Positions 34,437 to 46,836 are shown, numbered from the stretch's first letter. The stretch: 64,000 nucleotides of DNA from Dactylorhiza incarnata (GCA_033032865.1 JAWHQI010000005.1:10812001-10876000), one strand, 5' to 3'. Numbers and translations: made by a program. The notes: generated by a model not told the origin, from the sequence alone.

Positions 34437-36050
34437 AATACCCCCATACTTGAGGTTTTGCTATTCCAGAGAAAAAGTGTGAGACATAATTTATAAGACA
34501 TCCTTAAAATTTTTAATTTTAAACTAAAATTTCATTTAAACCAAAAGTTAAGTTAAGACTAAATTCAAGGAGGAGTTAAGTCCTAAATTATGATGATGAT
34601 TTGAAAAGAGGGAAAAATGTTTAGGCAAGGACTTCTCAAGAAAATTAATTAGTTTAACAATATTGTAGAAATTTTAAAACGAGATTAAATTAAAATTATA
34701 AGAACTCTATCTTAAAAGAGACTTAAGGAAAAGTAATTTACTAAATATTGCTCTCTCCATAATCTTAAACTAAATCTAGAACAATGATAATTGGCTAAGG
34801 GGGATTTCATAAAATTTGGCATAAGAAGAGATATTTTTTAAAGGAGGAAATGGAATTTCTCCTCATCATGAATATTTTTTTCTCTTCTAATAAAAACCCA
34901 AAATGTATATGGTTAGGAGTAATGAATTTTATCCTCTTACTCCATGCCATATAATCTTTTAAATGATTTTGGGTGCATATGTTTAGGAAATAATGAATTT
35001 TATCCTCTTATTCTCATGACATATGATCTTTTAAAATACTTTTTTATGCCATCAAAGGGGTAGGGTAGAGAAAATAAATCTAGCTAGCTTTAAATTATTT
35101 TGAGAGCAAATTCTAGTAAAATTAAATTTCCTAAGATCTAAAATGTTAGAAGAAAATATAATTGAAATCTAAAGAGGTTTAGCAAATTCACTACAAAATG
35201 AAGCCATTTAAGAGTAAAAAAGAGAAGTCATGCTAAATAAGTTCTCTAATCAAGTTAAAATCATAAGATGATTCTTAAAATAAGATTACCTCAAATTTAA
35301 AATTAACAAACTATGATAATCAAAATTTTAGCTAATTAAAAACCTAAACATGTTTATAAATATTCTCAACTAGATTTCTAAGAAATCACAAAAACAACAA
35401 ATAGGAGAGGTATAAGATTTTTGTTTTATATTTTTTTTGTTTTTCTTTCTAAGTTTTTCATATATATATTTTTTAAATTTTTATATTATCTTTTTTTTAT
35501 TTTTGATACAATCTAAATAATAAGAAAGACTAAACATAAACTAAAATTTTTTTGTTAATTCTCAGACTTCCCGAGGTCTACCCGGTGAAGGGCTCGCAAG
35601 GTACTAGAGTCTGTGATGGGAATTCAAACCCAAAGCGTCCTTTCCAAGAATTGAAATTTTCGATTTTCTAAATTTTTTTGAGTTTTTTGGGTTTTACAAG
35701 TGCTTAAAAAGAAGAAAACATAAGAAAATGTATTTTATAAATATTTTTTTTTGAAAATTTTCTAATTTAAAAAGGACTATTTACAATGAACTATTTACAC
35801 CCCATACTTAAATTTAAACATTGTCCCCAATGTTTAAAACTAAGTATGAAGTAAGAGAAAATAAAATGCAAGACAAAACAAGAATAAAAATAGAAAAGAA
35901 GGAGAGGTTAAGAGGGCTTCCCTAGTTATGAAGATGCGGGGGAAGCGGCGGTTACCTACAAAACATGTTACAATAAAACGATAACTTTGGGGTGCCTCCC
36001 AAAAGCGCTTTGTTTAAGGTCGCGTAGCTTGACCCACTTGCCGATCATAT
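34437..36050 (-). other. Element G 3' non-coding region and polypurine tract
   Basis: Very AT-rich, with no ORF. The polypurine tract (minus AGTATGGGGGTATT) adjoins the 3' LTR at 34437. TTAAGTATGGGG near 35811-35822 (minus) is a second polypurine-like copy. Confidence 0.7.
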
Positions 36051-39000
36051 TATAGGAGGAAGTAAAATCGAGTCACTATTTTCATTAGTTAACTCTCCCG
36101 GAAGATATAATTTAAGGCGGTGCCCGTTAACTTTGAAGGAACCTTTTTCCGGGTGGGAAATTAAATTCTCCCATTGGACCAAACCTCTTTAACAATAAAG
36201 GGTCCGAACCATCGGGATTTTAGTTTTCCCGGAAAAAGGCGAAGGCGAGAGTTATAAAGGAGGACGAGATCGCCCGGCGAAAATTTTATGTGTTTATCAT
36301 GATAAAACTTTGTTCGCTGCTTATATAACTTATTGCTCTCGTACGCATTCGCTCGTCATTCATCTAATTCATTTATTTGAAATTTTCTTTGTTCTCCCGC
36401 TAAAGTGGAATCGAGATTTAAAAATTTAAGCGCCCAAAATGCGCGGTGTTCTAGTTCGACCAGAAGGTGGCAAGCCTTGCCATAAACCATTCGATACGGT
36501 GTACAACTGATAGCGGTCTTGTACGCCGTTCGATAGGCCCATGGCGCGTCATCGAGCTTTATTGCCCAATCCTTCCGATTAATAGAAACTGTTTTTTCTA
36601 AAATCGGCTTTAATTCTCGATTAACAACTTCGACTTGGCCGCTCGTTTGTGGGTGATATGCAGTGGATAGTTTGTGCGTGACACCATATTTTGCTAAGAT
36701 TTTTGTAAATTGACTATTGCAAATATGGGTTCCCCGATCACTCACAATAGCGCGTGGCGTGCCAAATCGAGAAAATAATTTTTTTAAGAAATTAACAACA
36801 ACTCGCGCATCGTTGGTGGGGAGAGCTTGCACTTCCTCCCACCTCGACACGTAGTCGACCGCAACGAGAATATATTTGTTTGAATACAAGGGAGGGAGAG
36901 GACCAACAAAATCAATACCCCAAAGATCGAAAATTTCGCATTCTAAGAAGATATTTTGGGGCATCTCATCCCGGCGAGAGATGTTCCCCGACCGCTGGCA
37001 GTTGTCGCACGTACTCACAAGGGTTTGAGCATCTTTGAAGAGTGTGGGCCAATAAAAGCCCGCCTCCAGCGCCTTCCTCGCGGTTCGGTTCGAATGATAA
37101 TGACCACTGGTGGGTCCCTCGTGAGAATGACATAAAATTTTAAAATCCTCCTCACTCGAGACACATCTTCTCACTACCTGGTCTGCGCATACACGGAATA
37201 AAAAGGGGTCCTCCCAAAAGTAATTCTTTAAATCAGAAATGAATTTCTTCTTTTGCTGACTCGAGAATTCTTTTGGCAGGACCCGGGCTACTAAATAGTT
37301 AGCCAAGTCCGTAAACCAGGGGGTAGAAGATGAATTAATATTTTCGAGAGCTAGGAGGCGCTCTTCGGGAAATTTATCGTTAATGTCGGCTTCTATTAAT
37401 GCTTCCGAGGAGGGATTTTCTAATCGAGAAAGGTGATCGGCCGCCAAGTTTTCGGCTCCCCTTTTATCCTGGATCTCTAAATCAAACTCCTGCAAGAGGA
37501 GGATCCATCGCAAAAGACGAGGCTTGGCGTCCGATTTACTTAAGAGATACCTAAGTGCGGAGTGATCTATGAAGACGATAACTTTGGAAAGCGTGATATA
37601 CGACCTAAACTTATCAAAAGCGAAAACGATTGCTAGAAGTTCCTTCTCGGTCGTGGTGTAGTTTGCTTGTGCCGACGTGAGTGTTTTGCTCGCATAATAG
37701 ATTGGGTGAAAATATTTACTCACTCGTTGGCCTAAAACAGCACCAACCACAATATCACTCGCGTCGTACATGATTTCAAAAGGGAGCGACCAATCTGGGG
37801 CGACTAGAATCGGGGAGTTTATAAGTTTCTCCTTGATAAGTTGAAAGGCTAAATGGCATTCATCGTTAAAGAGAAAAGATGATTCTTTCTCGAGAAGATG
37901 GGTTAACGGCTTTGTGATTTTGGAAAAATTTTGTATAAAACGCCGATAGAACCCCGCGTGGCCTAAGAAACTTCTAATAGCTTTTACGTTTGTTGGAGGG
38001 GGGAGTTTTTCAATTACTTCGATCTTGGCCCTATTGACCTCGATCCCCTTGCCCGAAATTTTATGGCCAAGGACTAATCCTTCTTTGACCATAAAATGGC
38101 ATTTCTCGCAATTAAGCTCTAAATTTGTTTCCTCGCATCGCTGTAACACGCGCTCGAGATTTTTTAAACAGTTTTTAAATGAGTTTCCGTACACGGAGAA
38201 GTCTTCCATAAACACTTACATCACCTCCTCTACTAACTCGTCAAATATTGCCAGCATACATCTTTGGAATGTAGTTGGTGCGTTACAAAGACCGAATGGC
38301 ATCCTTCGATAAGCGAAGGTGCCAAAGGGACAAGTGAAAGTGGTTTTCTCTTGGTCGTCGGGCGAAATTGGGATTTTGAAATATCCCAACAAACCATCGA
38401 GAAAATAGTAGTAGGAGTGACCCGAAAGGCGCTCTAAAATTTGGTCGATAAAAGGTAGCGGAAAGTGATCCTTACGGGTGGCATCGTTTAGTTTTCGATA
38501 GTCGATGCACATCCGCCAACCCGTAACAGTACGGGTTGGGATCAATTCATTATTTTTGTTCGCAACTACCGTGACGCCACCTTTCTTTGGCACGACTTGT
38601 ACTGGGCTAACCCAAGTACTATCCGATATCGGGTAGATGATTCCCTCGTCCAGAAGTTTTATAACTTCGGCCTTAACGACTTCTTTCATGTTCGGGTTTA
38701 GTCGTCGTTGAGGCTGTACTGAGTTGCGGGAATTTTCTTCGAGAAAGATTTTATGAGTGCAGAAAGATGGGTTTATACCCTTAATATCCGATAATTGCCA
38801 CGCAATTGCGTGGCGGTGCTTTCTTAAGACTATAGTCAACTCAAAAATTTCTGAGTTGCTAAGATCGGATGAAACGATGACGGGTAGTTTAGACTCTTTT
38901 TCTAAAAACAAATATTTAAGGTGAGGGGGGAGTTGTTTCAACTCTAATACGGGCGGTTCTTCATAAGAAGTCTTAATTTTTAATTTTTCTAAGAGTAATG

Positions 39001-40291
39001 GTTCGGGTGGTGTGGGGTGAGAAACTTCTTCTTCAACATAAAAGAGCTGTACGGGCTCGGAATCACTACTTGCCGATGGAACTAACTCAAGGGATGAATC
39101 GAACTCACAACACTCTTCCAAGTAAAAACACGAATCGTCGTTTTCTAATGTGTTCCGCATCGAGGAATTTATGCCGAAAGTAACTTCATCGTCTCCAACC
39201 CGTAGGAGGAGCTTTCCGTTACTTACGTCTATAATAGCGCTGGAGGTGGCAAGGAAGGGGCGACCGAGTATGAGGGGTACTTCAGCATCCTCTTCGATGT
39301 CAAGAATGAAAAAATCCACCGGGAAGATGAATTTGTCAACCTTGATGAGCACGTCCTCCACTATTCCTATCGGATATTTTAAAGAACGATCCGCTAATTG
39401 AATACTCATTCGAGTGGGCCTTGGATTTCCTAGACCTAGCTTTTTGAACAAAGAAAATGGCATAAGGTTGATGCTTGCTCCAAGATCCGCTAAGGCGTGT
39501 TTTACTAACGAATTGCCAAATAGACATGGGATGGAAAACTGTCCCGGGTCATTTGCTTTTTTAGGCAATTTGTTAAGTACAACCGCGGAGCATTCTGCGT
39601 TTAAAGAAATATGCGAAATATCTTCTAACTTTTTCTTATTGGAGAGCAACTCCTTAAGATATTTCGCATATTTAGGCATTTGAGAGATAGCCTCGCAGAA
39701 AGGTACATTAATATGGATTTGTTTTAAAACATCTAAAAAAAATTTATAATTTTTTTCGGCGCACTCATTTTTAAATTTAGATGGATATGGAATGTTAGAA
39801 GTAGGAGCGCGCAGATTTAAAATAGAAGCGTGTGGAGCTGAAAGAGGAGCGTGCGGAGCTAACGTAGTGGGCAACTTCGAAGATAAATTAAAAGTAGGAG
39901 GAGGAGAGGAAATTACCTTAGGTTCATCCCGTTTTTGAACCACCTCCTTCCCGCTTCGGAGTGTAATCGCATGCGCGCTCTCCTTTGGATTTTGCTCTGT
40001 ATTCCCCGGTAGTGCTCCTTGTTGACGCTCAGAAATCATCTTTGCGAGCTGGCCCACTTGATTTTCTAAATTTTTGATCGATCCGGTAAGGTTCCGGATG
40101 TTCGTTTCATTTGTAGCTGCATATTTTGCAAAAACCTCTTCAAGCGGAGAGAGTTTTTGCTGTTGCGGTGGAAAACCGGGTGGATTAAAATTTTGAGAAC
40201 TCAAATTTGGAGACGGAGCTAAGTTAAGAAGTTGATTGGGGGAGGTTGATTTAAATTCATAGGACGCTGAGCATTTCCTTGGTTGCTCCAC
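36051..40291 (-). pseudogene. pol: Element G protease, RT, RNase H and integrase
   Basis: Minus strand from 40291: a Pro/Ser-rich Gag tail, then protease (ADLGASINLMPFSLF, LILGRPFLATSSAII), RT ([35 protein letters not shown]), RNase H ([20 protein letters not shown]) and integrase ([47 protein letters not shown]). An in-frame TAA at 38216 splits RT immediately before the catalytic box. That box reads FMEDF instead of FMDDF, so the first catalytic Asp is Glu. A TGA at about 36356 precedes a readable integrase C-terminus ([20 protein letters not shown]) to about 36060. Confidence 0.92.
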
Positions 40292-41375
40292 GAGAAATTC
40301 GGATGATTCCTATAACCCGCATTGTATGTGTTGTTATACGGAGCGGTGTTGGGGTTATAGGAAGGCCGAGGCGGATTTCCCATGTAGTCAACCTGTTCTT
40401 CAATTAAAACGTTATTATCCCAAGGAGGAGTGGCGGAGGAAGCAGACATCTCCGCCACTTGCTTTGTTAAGCGCTCAACTTGTAAAGCCAAATTTGCGTT
40501 AGCGTCTATTTCAAAAATTCCGGCCGGCTTATTAGGCCGCGCTCGGGGCATGTTCCATTGGTACGCATTTGTGGCCATCTCTTCGAAAAGCTCTTGAGCT
40601 GCGACCGGGGTTTTGTTATTTAATGTCCCCCCGGCGGCCGCATCAATCATTTGTCTCATTGAGAGATTTAAGTCATTATAAAATATTTGCACTTGTTGCC
40701 AAGTGGCAAATGCGTGGTGAGGTCATCGACGCAAAGCTCCTTGAAGCGCTCCCATGTGTCATAGAGAGTCTCCGAGTCGATTTGCATGAATGACGCAATA
40801 TCCGTGCGCAATTTAGCGGTCTTTGAAGGCGGGAAATATTTATTGAGAAATATTTCCGCCATTTCGGCCCATGTAGTGATGGATCCACTAGGTAGGGAGC
40901 CCAGCCACTGCTTGGCCTTAGACCGCAAAGAAAAAGTAAAAAGACATAGTCGAATGGCATCATCGGTGACGCCATTGATCTTAAAAGTGTCGCAAATTTC
41001 AAGAAAGTAAGAAATATGCGAATTAGGATCCTCGTCCGGTTGACCATCGAAGGTCACCGATTGTTGCACCATTTGTGTGATGCTGGACTTGATCTCAAAA
41101 TTATTGTTTGCCACCGTGGGGCGAACAATACTCGACTGTGTGCCTTCCAAATTCGGTCGTGCATAATAGGACATGGTCCGTTGCGCGTCCTCATTAGGAT
41201 TTGGCTCGTTAAGATTAGGAGGATTAAGATTATGATCCATATTCGCTGTGTTAGTGTCTCCGATTGACTCTTCGGATTCTACTTGATTTTCCTGATCACG
41301 AGAACGGCGGTGCCTCAAAAAGGTTCGCTCGATCTCCGGATCAAAAGGAATAATCGAAGTACTACCTCGGGTCAT
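40219..41375 (-). pseudogene. gag: Element G Gag
   Basis: It starts MTRGSTSIIPFDPEIERTF (41375). The Retrotrans_gag core is visible (LCLFTFSLRSKAKQWLGSLP, TWAEMAEIFLNKYFPPSKTA, TLYDTWERFKELC). Frameshifts near 40690 and 40280 split it into three frames, the middle one containing DAAAGGTLNNKTPVAAQELF and an Asn/Pro/Tyr-rich segment. This is the Athila type without a clear zinc knuckle. Confidence 0.9.
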
Positions 41376-41502
41376 ACACTAAAAAGAGAAGAAAGGAAGA
41401 GGAAAAAAACTTTTTTTTTTTAAATTTAGAAAAAGCAAAATAAAATAAAAAGAAGCATGATAAAATTAATAGCTATCCTCTTTTCAAAATATCTACGCAA
41501 AG

Positions 41503-41520
41503 TCCCCTGCAACGGCGCCA
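41503..41520 (-). other. Primer-binding site (tRNA-Asp type), element G
   Basis: The minus strand reads TGGCGCCGTTGCAGGGGA, six bases from the LTR end at 41527. Confidence 0.9.
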
Positions 41521-41526
41521 AAAACT

Positions 41527-42844
41527 TGATATAGAAATTTCATATTTTTGAAATTAAGTGAAGGGTTGAAGATTTTCTCCAAAACTATATCCGATTAAGA
41601 CAAGTGTACCTTATCGTCTATTGTACAGGATATTTAGGAATATCAAGGTCGTATTCCACGGGGCGCGTTGATTACTTCTACTTCGAGGAAAATCATCATT
41701 ATCTTATCGATGAAATTTTGACGTTTGTTTTGCTTAACTAAAAAGAGAAAATTTGCAAGCTAAATGAGAAGATTAAATATTGCATGAAAGGAGAGAAAAA
41801 TTAACATTACATGAAAAAGAAATTACTATGGAGAAAGAGAACATGAAAGAGAGCAAACTAAATTTTATTGTAAACCAAAACGATTACAAGCTTAAGAAGA
41901 GATTACAAAGCTAGGAAAGTAAAGTTACAAGATTTAATTAACTAGTGCAAGTAAGAAATAAAAACTAGTGCATTACATGAAAAAGAGAACATGAAAGCTT
42001 AAGGGAAAAACTTGAACATGAACATGAAAAGCTCACTAACAACTCTAACAGCACCTCCCCATCTCCAAAATTCTGAACCCTGAACTCAAGGAGAGCCACT
42101 GAATTTATAGCAGAAATTTTCAAGTTACACGCCCTCGGTCACGGGCGTGACCTAGGGCGTATAAACATTGCTGACAGTGGATCTGGCAGTGGCGTGGACT
42201 TTGCGTGACGGTGGGAGAAAATCGGACATTACACGCCCGTGTAAGTTGGGTCACGGGCGTGACTTGTGACGGCTTCATTAAATGCAGCGTGGGCTGGCAT
42301 GCGGCTGCGGCGTGCAGGGATCACGCGGGAAAGTCACGGGCGTGACATTGGAGTCACGGGCGTGTACCTGGGCGACCTCAATTAATGCAGCGTGGGCTAG
42401 AATTCAGCGCGGCAGAAAGTGTTTGTCAAACGCTGCTTGACATTCGTCGAACGCAGGGGCAGAGCGCGTTCGTCGAACGCTGCTCGACATTCGTCAAACG
42501 CAGGGGCAGAGCGCGTTCGTCGAATGCTGCTCGACATTCGTCGAACGCAGGGGCAGAGCGCGTTCGTCGAACTTTGATCGACATTCATCGAACGCAGGGG
42601 AAGAGCGCTTTTTTTGTCGAACGGGGGTCTTTAGGCTACACGCCCTGGTCACGGGCGTGACTGAGGGCGTGACTTGTGATTTTCTCCAATTTCCCCAAAA
42701 TTCTGCAAAAATAAAATTAAACTATATTTAGAACAGAAATTATAAAAAAGGTGATTTTAAACTAAAATATAAATAATATTTGCAATTTTAAATTAAAACT
42801 AAACTAAATACTATAATTAAAATATGCATAAATACTACTCATCA
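41527..42844 (-). repeat. 5' LTR of element G
   Basis: It is the counterpart of 33068-34436. The motif arrays are at about 42127-42665 and the TATA box CTATAAATTC (minus) at 42101-42110, directly downstream of the array in transcription direction. Confidence 0.94.
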
Positions 42845-42849
42845 GCAGG

Positions 42850-43932
42850 CTCTCCTGGCGATCTTCCCCAGGTAAATCTCAAGAACCTCCTTCCCCTTGA
42901 CCAGGGGAAGGGTCTTCGTCTTCTTGGAGGGTTGAGGCAGAGATTGTGATCCGCGGCTCGCGGGTGCGGGCCGCTTCTTGGGAGGAGGAGACGAGATGGA
43001 GGCAGGCGCTCGGCACGCCTCGGCGGCAGAAGTTGCGAGAAGAAGGCTGGGTGAGATTGACCCAACCTTCATGTAAGGGGGGGAGCGGAATGTCTCACTC
43101 CCTTGCGAGTAAGCAGTGGTTCAAGATTAGAAGTGCGAGAACCAAAAAAAATAAAGGTTAAAGAGAGCGGATGCGAGTAAAACCTGCTCCTGGCGGCACA
43201 GGAGGTAGCGAGTCGGCGTTCCTTTGGAGGTAAGCGACCTCGAAGTTGGTGGACATGAATTTGAAAAGTTCAGCCTCATGACCGTTGAGCACCGGGGGCA
43301 GTAGGTTATTTTGGTGCGTTGGATGATGTAGAAGGGGATGTTGCCGAAAGGTCCCTTCATGATGACAAACTTTTGCGGCCAATAATGGGTTTTGACCGTC
43401 TCGTGGACCTTGGCGTGGCTGCTCGCGAGAAAGGAGGTCCCGCCCTTGTTCGCCCTGAAGGAGAACAATTTGCGGAAGACAGATAGGCTGAACTCTATCT
43501 GCTCCTCCCGCAGGTAGCATGCGAAAGCTACCATCATGGCAATAGCGTTGGGGGTCATCTGACCCGGGATCACGTCGTAGTACTTGAACATCTAGCGGGT
43601 TCGCAGCGAGTGGTCAGATGGGAGTTTTTAATGAGTGCGAAAAAGGGAAAGTAGGAGGACAAGCGAGTACCTGGCTGATCTCAGGCCAGAAGGGCAGTCG
43701 CAAGCCCACCTCAAAGTGAGCCGTCGGGATGGCAAGATCATCCGGTAGAAGGAAGTTGATCGCATCCTCCTTTGTGGGGTGTCGGGCGAAAAAACCTCGT
43801 TGGGATTTAATTTGCTATGATTGTGTGGTACTCGCCCTCTGTAAGCGAGCAATTGAGGAAGATGTGATCGCAAAAGGTCCAGGCACATTTAGCCCAACCT
43901 TCGACATCAACACCATCACCGCCCATCTGCAT
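42850..43932 (-). pseudogene. Antisense gene b of element F: 5' exons
   Basis: The likely start is the ATG at 43930-43932 (MQMGGDGVDVEGWAKC). A one-base frameshift near 43828 is followed by GFFARHPTKEDAINFLLPDD and GLRLPFWPEISQ. A GT-AG intron (43592-43670, 79 nt; CAG/GTACTC ... GCTAG) joins in frame to MFKYYDVIPGQMTPNAIAMM. Another frameshift lies near 43310, and a Lys/Pro-rich exon (PPPKKRPAPASRG) reaches the G insertion at 42850. The pattern of a leader, then xxYYxxxPxQxxPNA, resembles proteins annotated in plants as putative gypsy-type transposon proteins (Transposase_28 style). That match is from memory of the family and unverified. Confidence 0.68.
43592..43670 (-). other. Candidate GT-AG intron in 5' part of antisense gene b
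   Basis: Minus strand donor CAG/GTACTCGC and acceptor CCCGCTAG/ATG. The two exons read through as WPEISQ-MFKYYD, in phase 0. Confidence 0.65.
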
Positions 43933-44036
43933 TCTATGAAGAGAAAGGCGAGGACGAAGAAAAATGCGTGCAAGAGCGAGAAAGCAGGAAGGCAGAGGGA
44001 AGAGGAAGAACAATACGGTAGTTGGCTATAAATGCT

Positions 44037-44330
44037 GGCCCTATTTATAGAAAAACGAAGGCGGCAGGGAGGAGTCGAAGCATCGGGGGGTGCGGTTAGC
44101 CAAACTGCGCCATGATATACCTTGATATGTATGCCACCCTCTTCCGAATAGCTCGCAATAATCTAAAAACATCGACTCGCATCTCATAGTAACATAAAGC
44201 AACACAGCGAGCAAGTAGAGCGGGCCCTTATGGGTCGCGCGACAGAGCAGTAAAAAGAAAAAATAAGTGCTTATATGCGAGATTAGATACTAGAAAAAAT
44301 TCAGATAGAGGAAGCCCGAGAGGGCGTGCG
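44037..44330 (-). promoter_or_regulatory. TATA box and GCGAGC-motif region before antisense gene b
   Basis: CTATAAATAGGGCC on the minus strand (44050-44037) lies about 105 bp before the ATG at 43932. Upstream (to 44330) are scattered GCTCGC/GCGAGC/TGCGAGA words, and a CCCTTATGGGT word (about 44227) that also occurs in LTR F. Confidence 0.55.
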
Positions 44331-44469
44331 AGAGGAGCTTGAGTCATTACCACTGTTCACAATATTTAAAAAGTTACAAAAAAGAAGAAGAAGGGGGGAG
44401 CCCGGTCGAAAGGGTACGCGAGCGCGAGAAATGTCAATACTTAATCCACCTACATCGACCTCTTCCTCG

Positions 44470-44490
44470 CCCCCCCCCCCCCCCCCCCCG
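44470..44490 (+). repeat. C21 homopolymer
   Basis: It lies in the 3' part of antisense gene a (poly-Gly on the minus strand). Confidence 0.95.
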
Positions 44491-45504
44491 AGCTGGGCGG
44501 TCTCACAGGATAATGATATGCGTGGGCGGCGCGGACCTCGTGCTGGATCAAGAGAGCATGATCGTCCACCTGCGCAAGGTGCAGCCCCGGGGAGGTGGCC
44601 TCCTCGCGAGTATCCTGAAGCAGCTTGGCTTGGAGCCGTGCACATTCATCCCCAAGCGAGGCAATTTGCTCCTCGGCCGCCTCCCTGTCCATCTTCACCT
44701 GGCTGTATAAGTCTTGCAGCATTTGCCCGTGTTTCTGGAACAGTTCTGAGGTTTTTGCCTCTTCATAGTCTCGGGGTCCCGCGGGTCGCCAAGCAAATCA
44801 TCCATCTCCTCTGGCAAAGGAAGGGGGTATAACTCATCCTCCCTATAGTCAAAGTCGCTGGAACTCTCGGGGCGATCTGCAAAAGAAAGAGGTTAACAGT
44901 GAGAAGGGAGAGGCCGATTGTTAGTCGGTCTAGGCCAACCAGGCGAGATAGGAGCACTTTACCAAGCTATGGGCGAGAAGAGCTGGGCCAGCCATGGAAG
45001 GGATTTCCGTGTGGCAGGGTCACTGATTTACCCAAGCTCGAGGGGGAGGTACGATGCCCCCGCCATGGACGGCGCCCGGGAGATAGTTTCTGGGGTTCGT
45101 TTGGTCCAGGGGGTAAAGCCTGGGACAGAGATATTTATCACTGGAGGAGGCTGCGAGAGCGGTGGTGTAGCTCGCCTCCCAGGAGTCGGGAGAGGAGACT
45201 CTGCGAAAAGACAATGTCATCAGGCCAGTATTGGGGGTCCATCGAGGAATCACAAAAGAATGCTTACTGGGTTGAGGCGACTTCAAGTGGGGTGGGGTGG
45301 CGTTCAGATCCATTATCTCCACACTGCCTCCACGGGGGTAGCGAGGCGAGCATCCTACCGGGCCTCACCCATCAGGTTCTCCAGCAGGCGTGAGATCTGA
45401 GAGAAAGAAGCATTAGCAGCAAAGAGGGGAGGGTCAGTTTATCAACCAAAATACCTGATCTGCGAGAAGGAGGTCGAGCGACAGGTCCGGGGCTGAAGAC
45501 CCTT

Positions 45505-45530
45505 CCCCCCCCCCCCCCCCCCCCCCCCCC
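45505..45530 (+). repeat. C26 homopolymer
   Basis: It lies just after the first exon of antisense gene a. This is the longest C run in the window. Confidence 0.95.
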
Positions 45531-45749
45531 ACGATTGTTGTCGGATCAACTTCACCTTTAACATTTTAGGAGGAGACGGCTTTGAGGCCCAAGGGGCGGG
45601 TTGGGTGAGTTTCGCGTGCTCGCTAGCCCGCGCCGCATTGAGGCGAGCCCAGGTCTCCTCCGAAATAGGCATTAAATTTTCTGACAGCTACAGTGCGAAG
45701 CAGCGAGGGAAGGTGAAAGGAGAAGAGGGGTACTCTTCAGCCATGATCG

Positions 45750-45764
45750 ATGATATTTATAGCA
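45750..45764 (-). promoter_or_regulatory. TATA box of antisense gene a (F)
   Basis: GCTATAAATATC on the minus strand, about 80 bp before the ATG at 45672. GTGGGACCCA-like sequence upstream is also present before the homologous TATA box in H. Confidence 0.55.
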
Positions 45765-45879
45765 GTAGGCATGGGTCCCACCAAAAGATTCTCAACACGT
45801 CATCAAGGGTCCGGCGAACACCCGGGGTTGGACGTTTCTTCGCGAGCCTAAGGTAGCCTCACGAAGAGCGGGGATTATG

Positions 45880-46830
45880 CAAGGTTTTGAGAACCGGACC
45901 GGAGAACGAACCGGTGAGATCAGAGGTTCAAGGTCGGATCGGTTGGATCGGTCGGATCGGGTTTGAACCGTGATGTTAGATAATATAATAAATATTAAAA
46001 TTATCTATTATAATTTAACTTATCCATATATTTTTAATAAAAATATTAGGAATAAAGATAGTCAAAATTATATAAAATATTTTCATAAATAGTAATATAT
46101 TTTGCTATCATCTAAAATCTCAATATTAGTATTTTATCACGTATAATAAGTTATCAAATTTATTATGAAAATTAAAGTTTAACTTTTAATTAAGTAGACG
46201 GGCACATCTTGACTATACAAAGAAATATTTTGGTTAAATATGATATATATTAATTAAAAATATAAATTGTATATACTAATTACAAATAGTTTCGATATAT
46301 CCTTTATATATATATATATATATAAGTTAAGAAGAATAAATTTATTACAAATATGAATAATAATAATATTATATGTTAATTAATACGAATATTAACTGTA
46401 TATATATATATATATATATATATAATTTAATTCAAAGAAAACAAATAAAATGTGTTGGTGTAGTGGTTATGAATTTTGTATCTTGTTGGAGGTCACCGGT
46501 TCAAAACTCAGCATTGATTTCTTCTTATAAATCTAGTCCTTATATTAGTCCCACATCGCAGAATTCAATATATGATGTCTCCACATCCCTATAAAAGACA
46601 GAGAGCAGCACCACAAAAGTTTTAAAATAAAAAAAAAATTTTAATGCCCCGCCCAAGAACCGCCCGGTTGAGGTAAACCCGTTCCGGTTCGCGGTTTTAC
46701 GGGTGGACCGGCCAGTTCTTGACCGGTTCTTGGTGGGAGTGGTTTTAGACCCCTAACCGGACCGCATAGTCCACCAGTTCACGGTCCGACCGGTTGAACC
46801 GGCCGGTCCGGTCCGGTTTTCAAAATGTTG
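45880..46830. mobile_element. hAT-type MITE (951 bp) with TSD GGATTATG
   Basis: Terminal inverted repeats of about 23 bp (CAAGGTTTTGAGAACCGG and its partner CAACATTTTGAAAACCGG, three mismatches) are flanked by the 8-bp duplication GGATTATG (45872-45879, 46831-46838). The interior is AT-rich with TA microsatellites (about 46306-46323, 46400-46425) and no transposase. Its right TSD overlaps the first two bases of F's 3' LTR. An 8-bp TSD and a CA-initial TIR fit hAT. Confidence 0.85.
46449..46515 (+). other. tRNA-like pol III promoter sequence inside the MITE
   Basis: TGGTGTAGTGG (46456-46466) resembles a tRNA A box and GGTTCAAAACTC (46498-46509) a B box, at normal spacing. It does not fold as a full tRNA by eye. 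It may be a SINE head or chance. Confidence 0.4.
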
Positions 46831-46836
46831 GGATTA

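Larger units (their letters stand above)
33068..42844 (-). mobile_element. Element G: Athila-like Ty3/gypsy element, TSD GCAGG
   Basis: 9777 bp between GCAGG at 33063-33067 and 42845-42849. On the minus strand the order is 5' LTR (42844-41527), tRNA-Asp-type PBS, gag, PR-RT-RNaseH-IN, about 1.6 kb AT-rich non-coding, polypurine tract and 3' LTR (34436-33068). LTRs differ by roughly 2.5-3% plus a repeat-copy indel (1369 against 1318 bp). It is inserted in antisense gene b of F. It has no env-like ORF. Confidence 0.95.
44450..45672 (-). pseudogene. Antisense gene a of element F
   Basis: It starts MPISEETWARLNAARASEHA (45672). A probable donor, AAG/GTGAAG, lies near 45555. Further coding-like segments are SSDKYLCPRLYPLDQTNPRN (near 45150) and, after the acceptor CTTTTGCAG at 44877, SSSDFDYREDELYPLPLPEE. 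The C-terminus is a coiled coil (QVKMDREAAEEQIASLGDEC). C26 and C21 homopolymers (45505-45530, 44470-44490) interrupt it. Element H has a related N-terminus. The exon structure is partly inferred and the function is unknown. Confidence 0.55.

Noticed and set aside
46449..46515. Functional tRNA gene
   Set aside because: A and B boxes are present but acceptor and anticodon stems do not pair convincingly.
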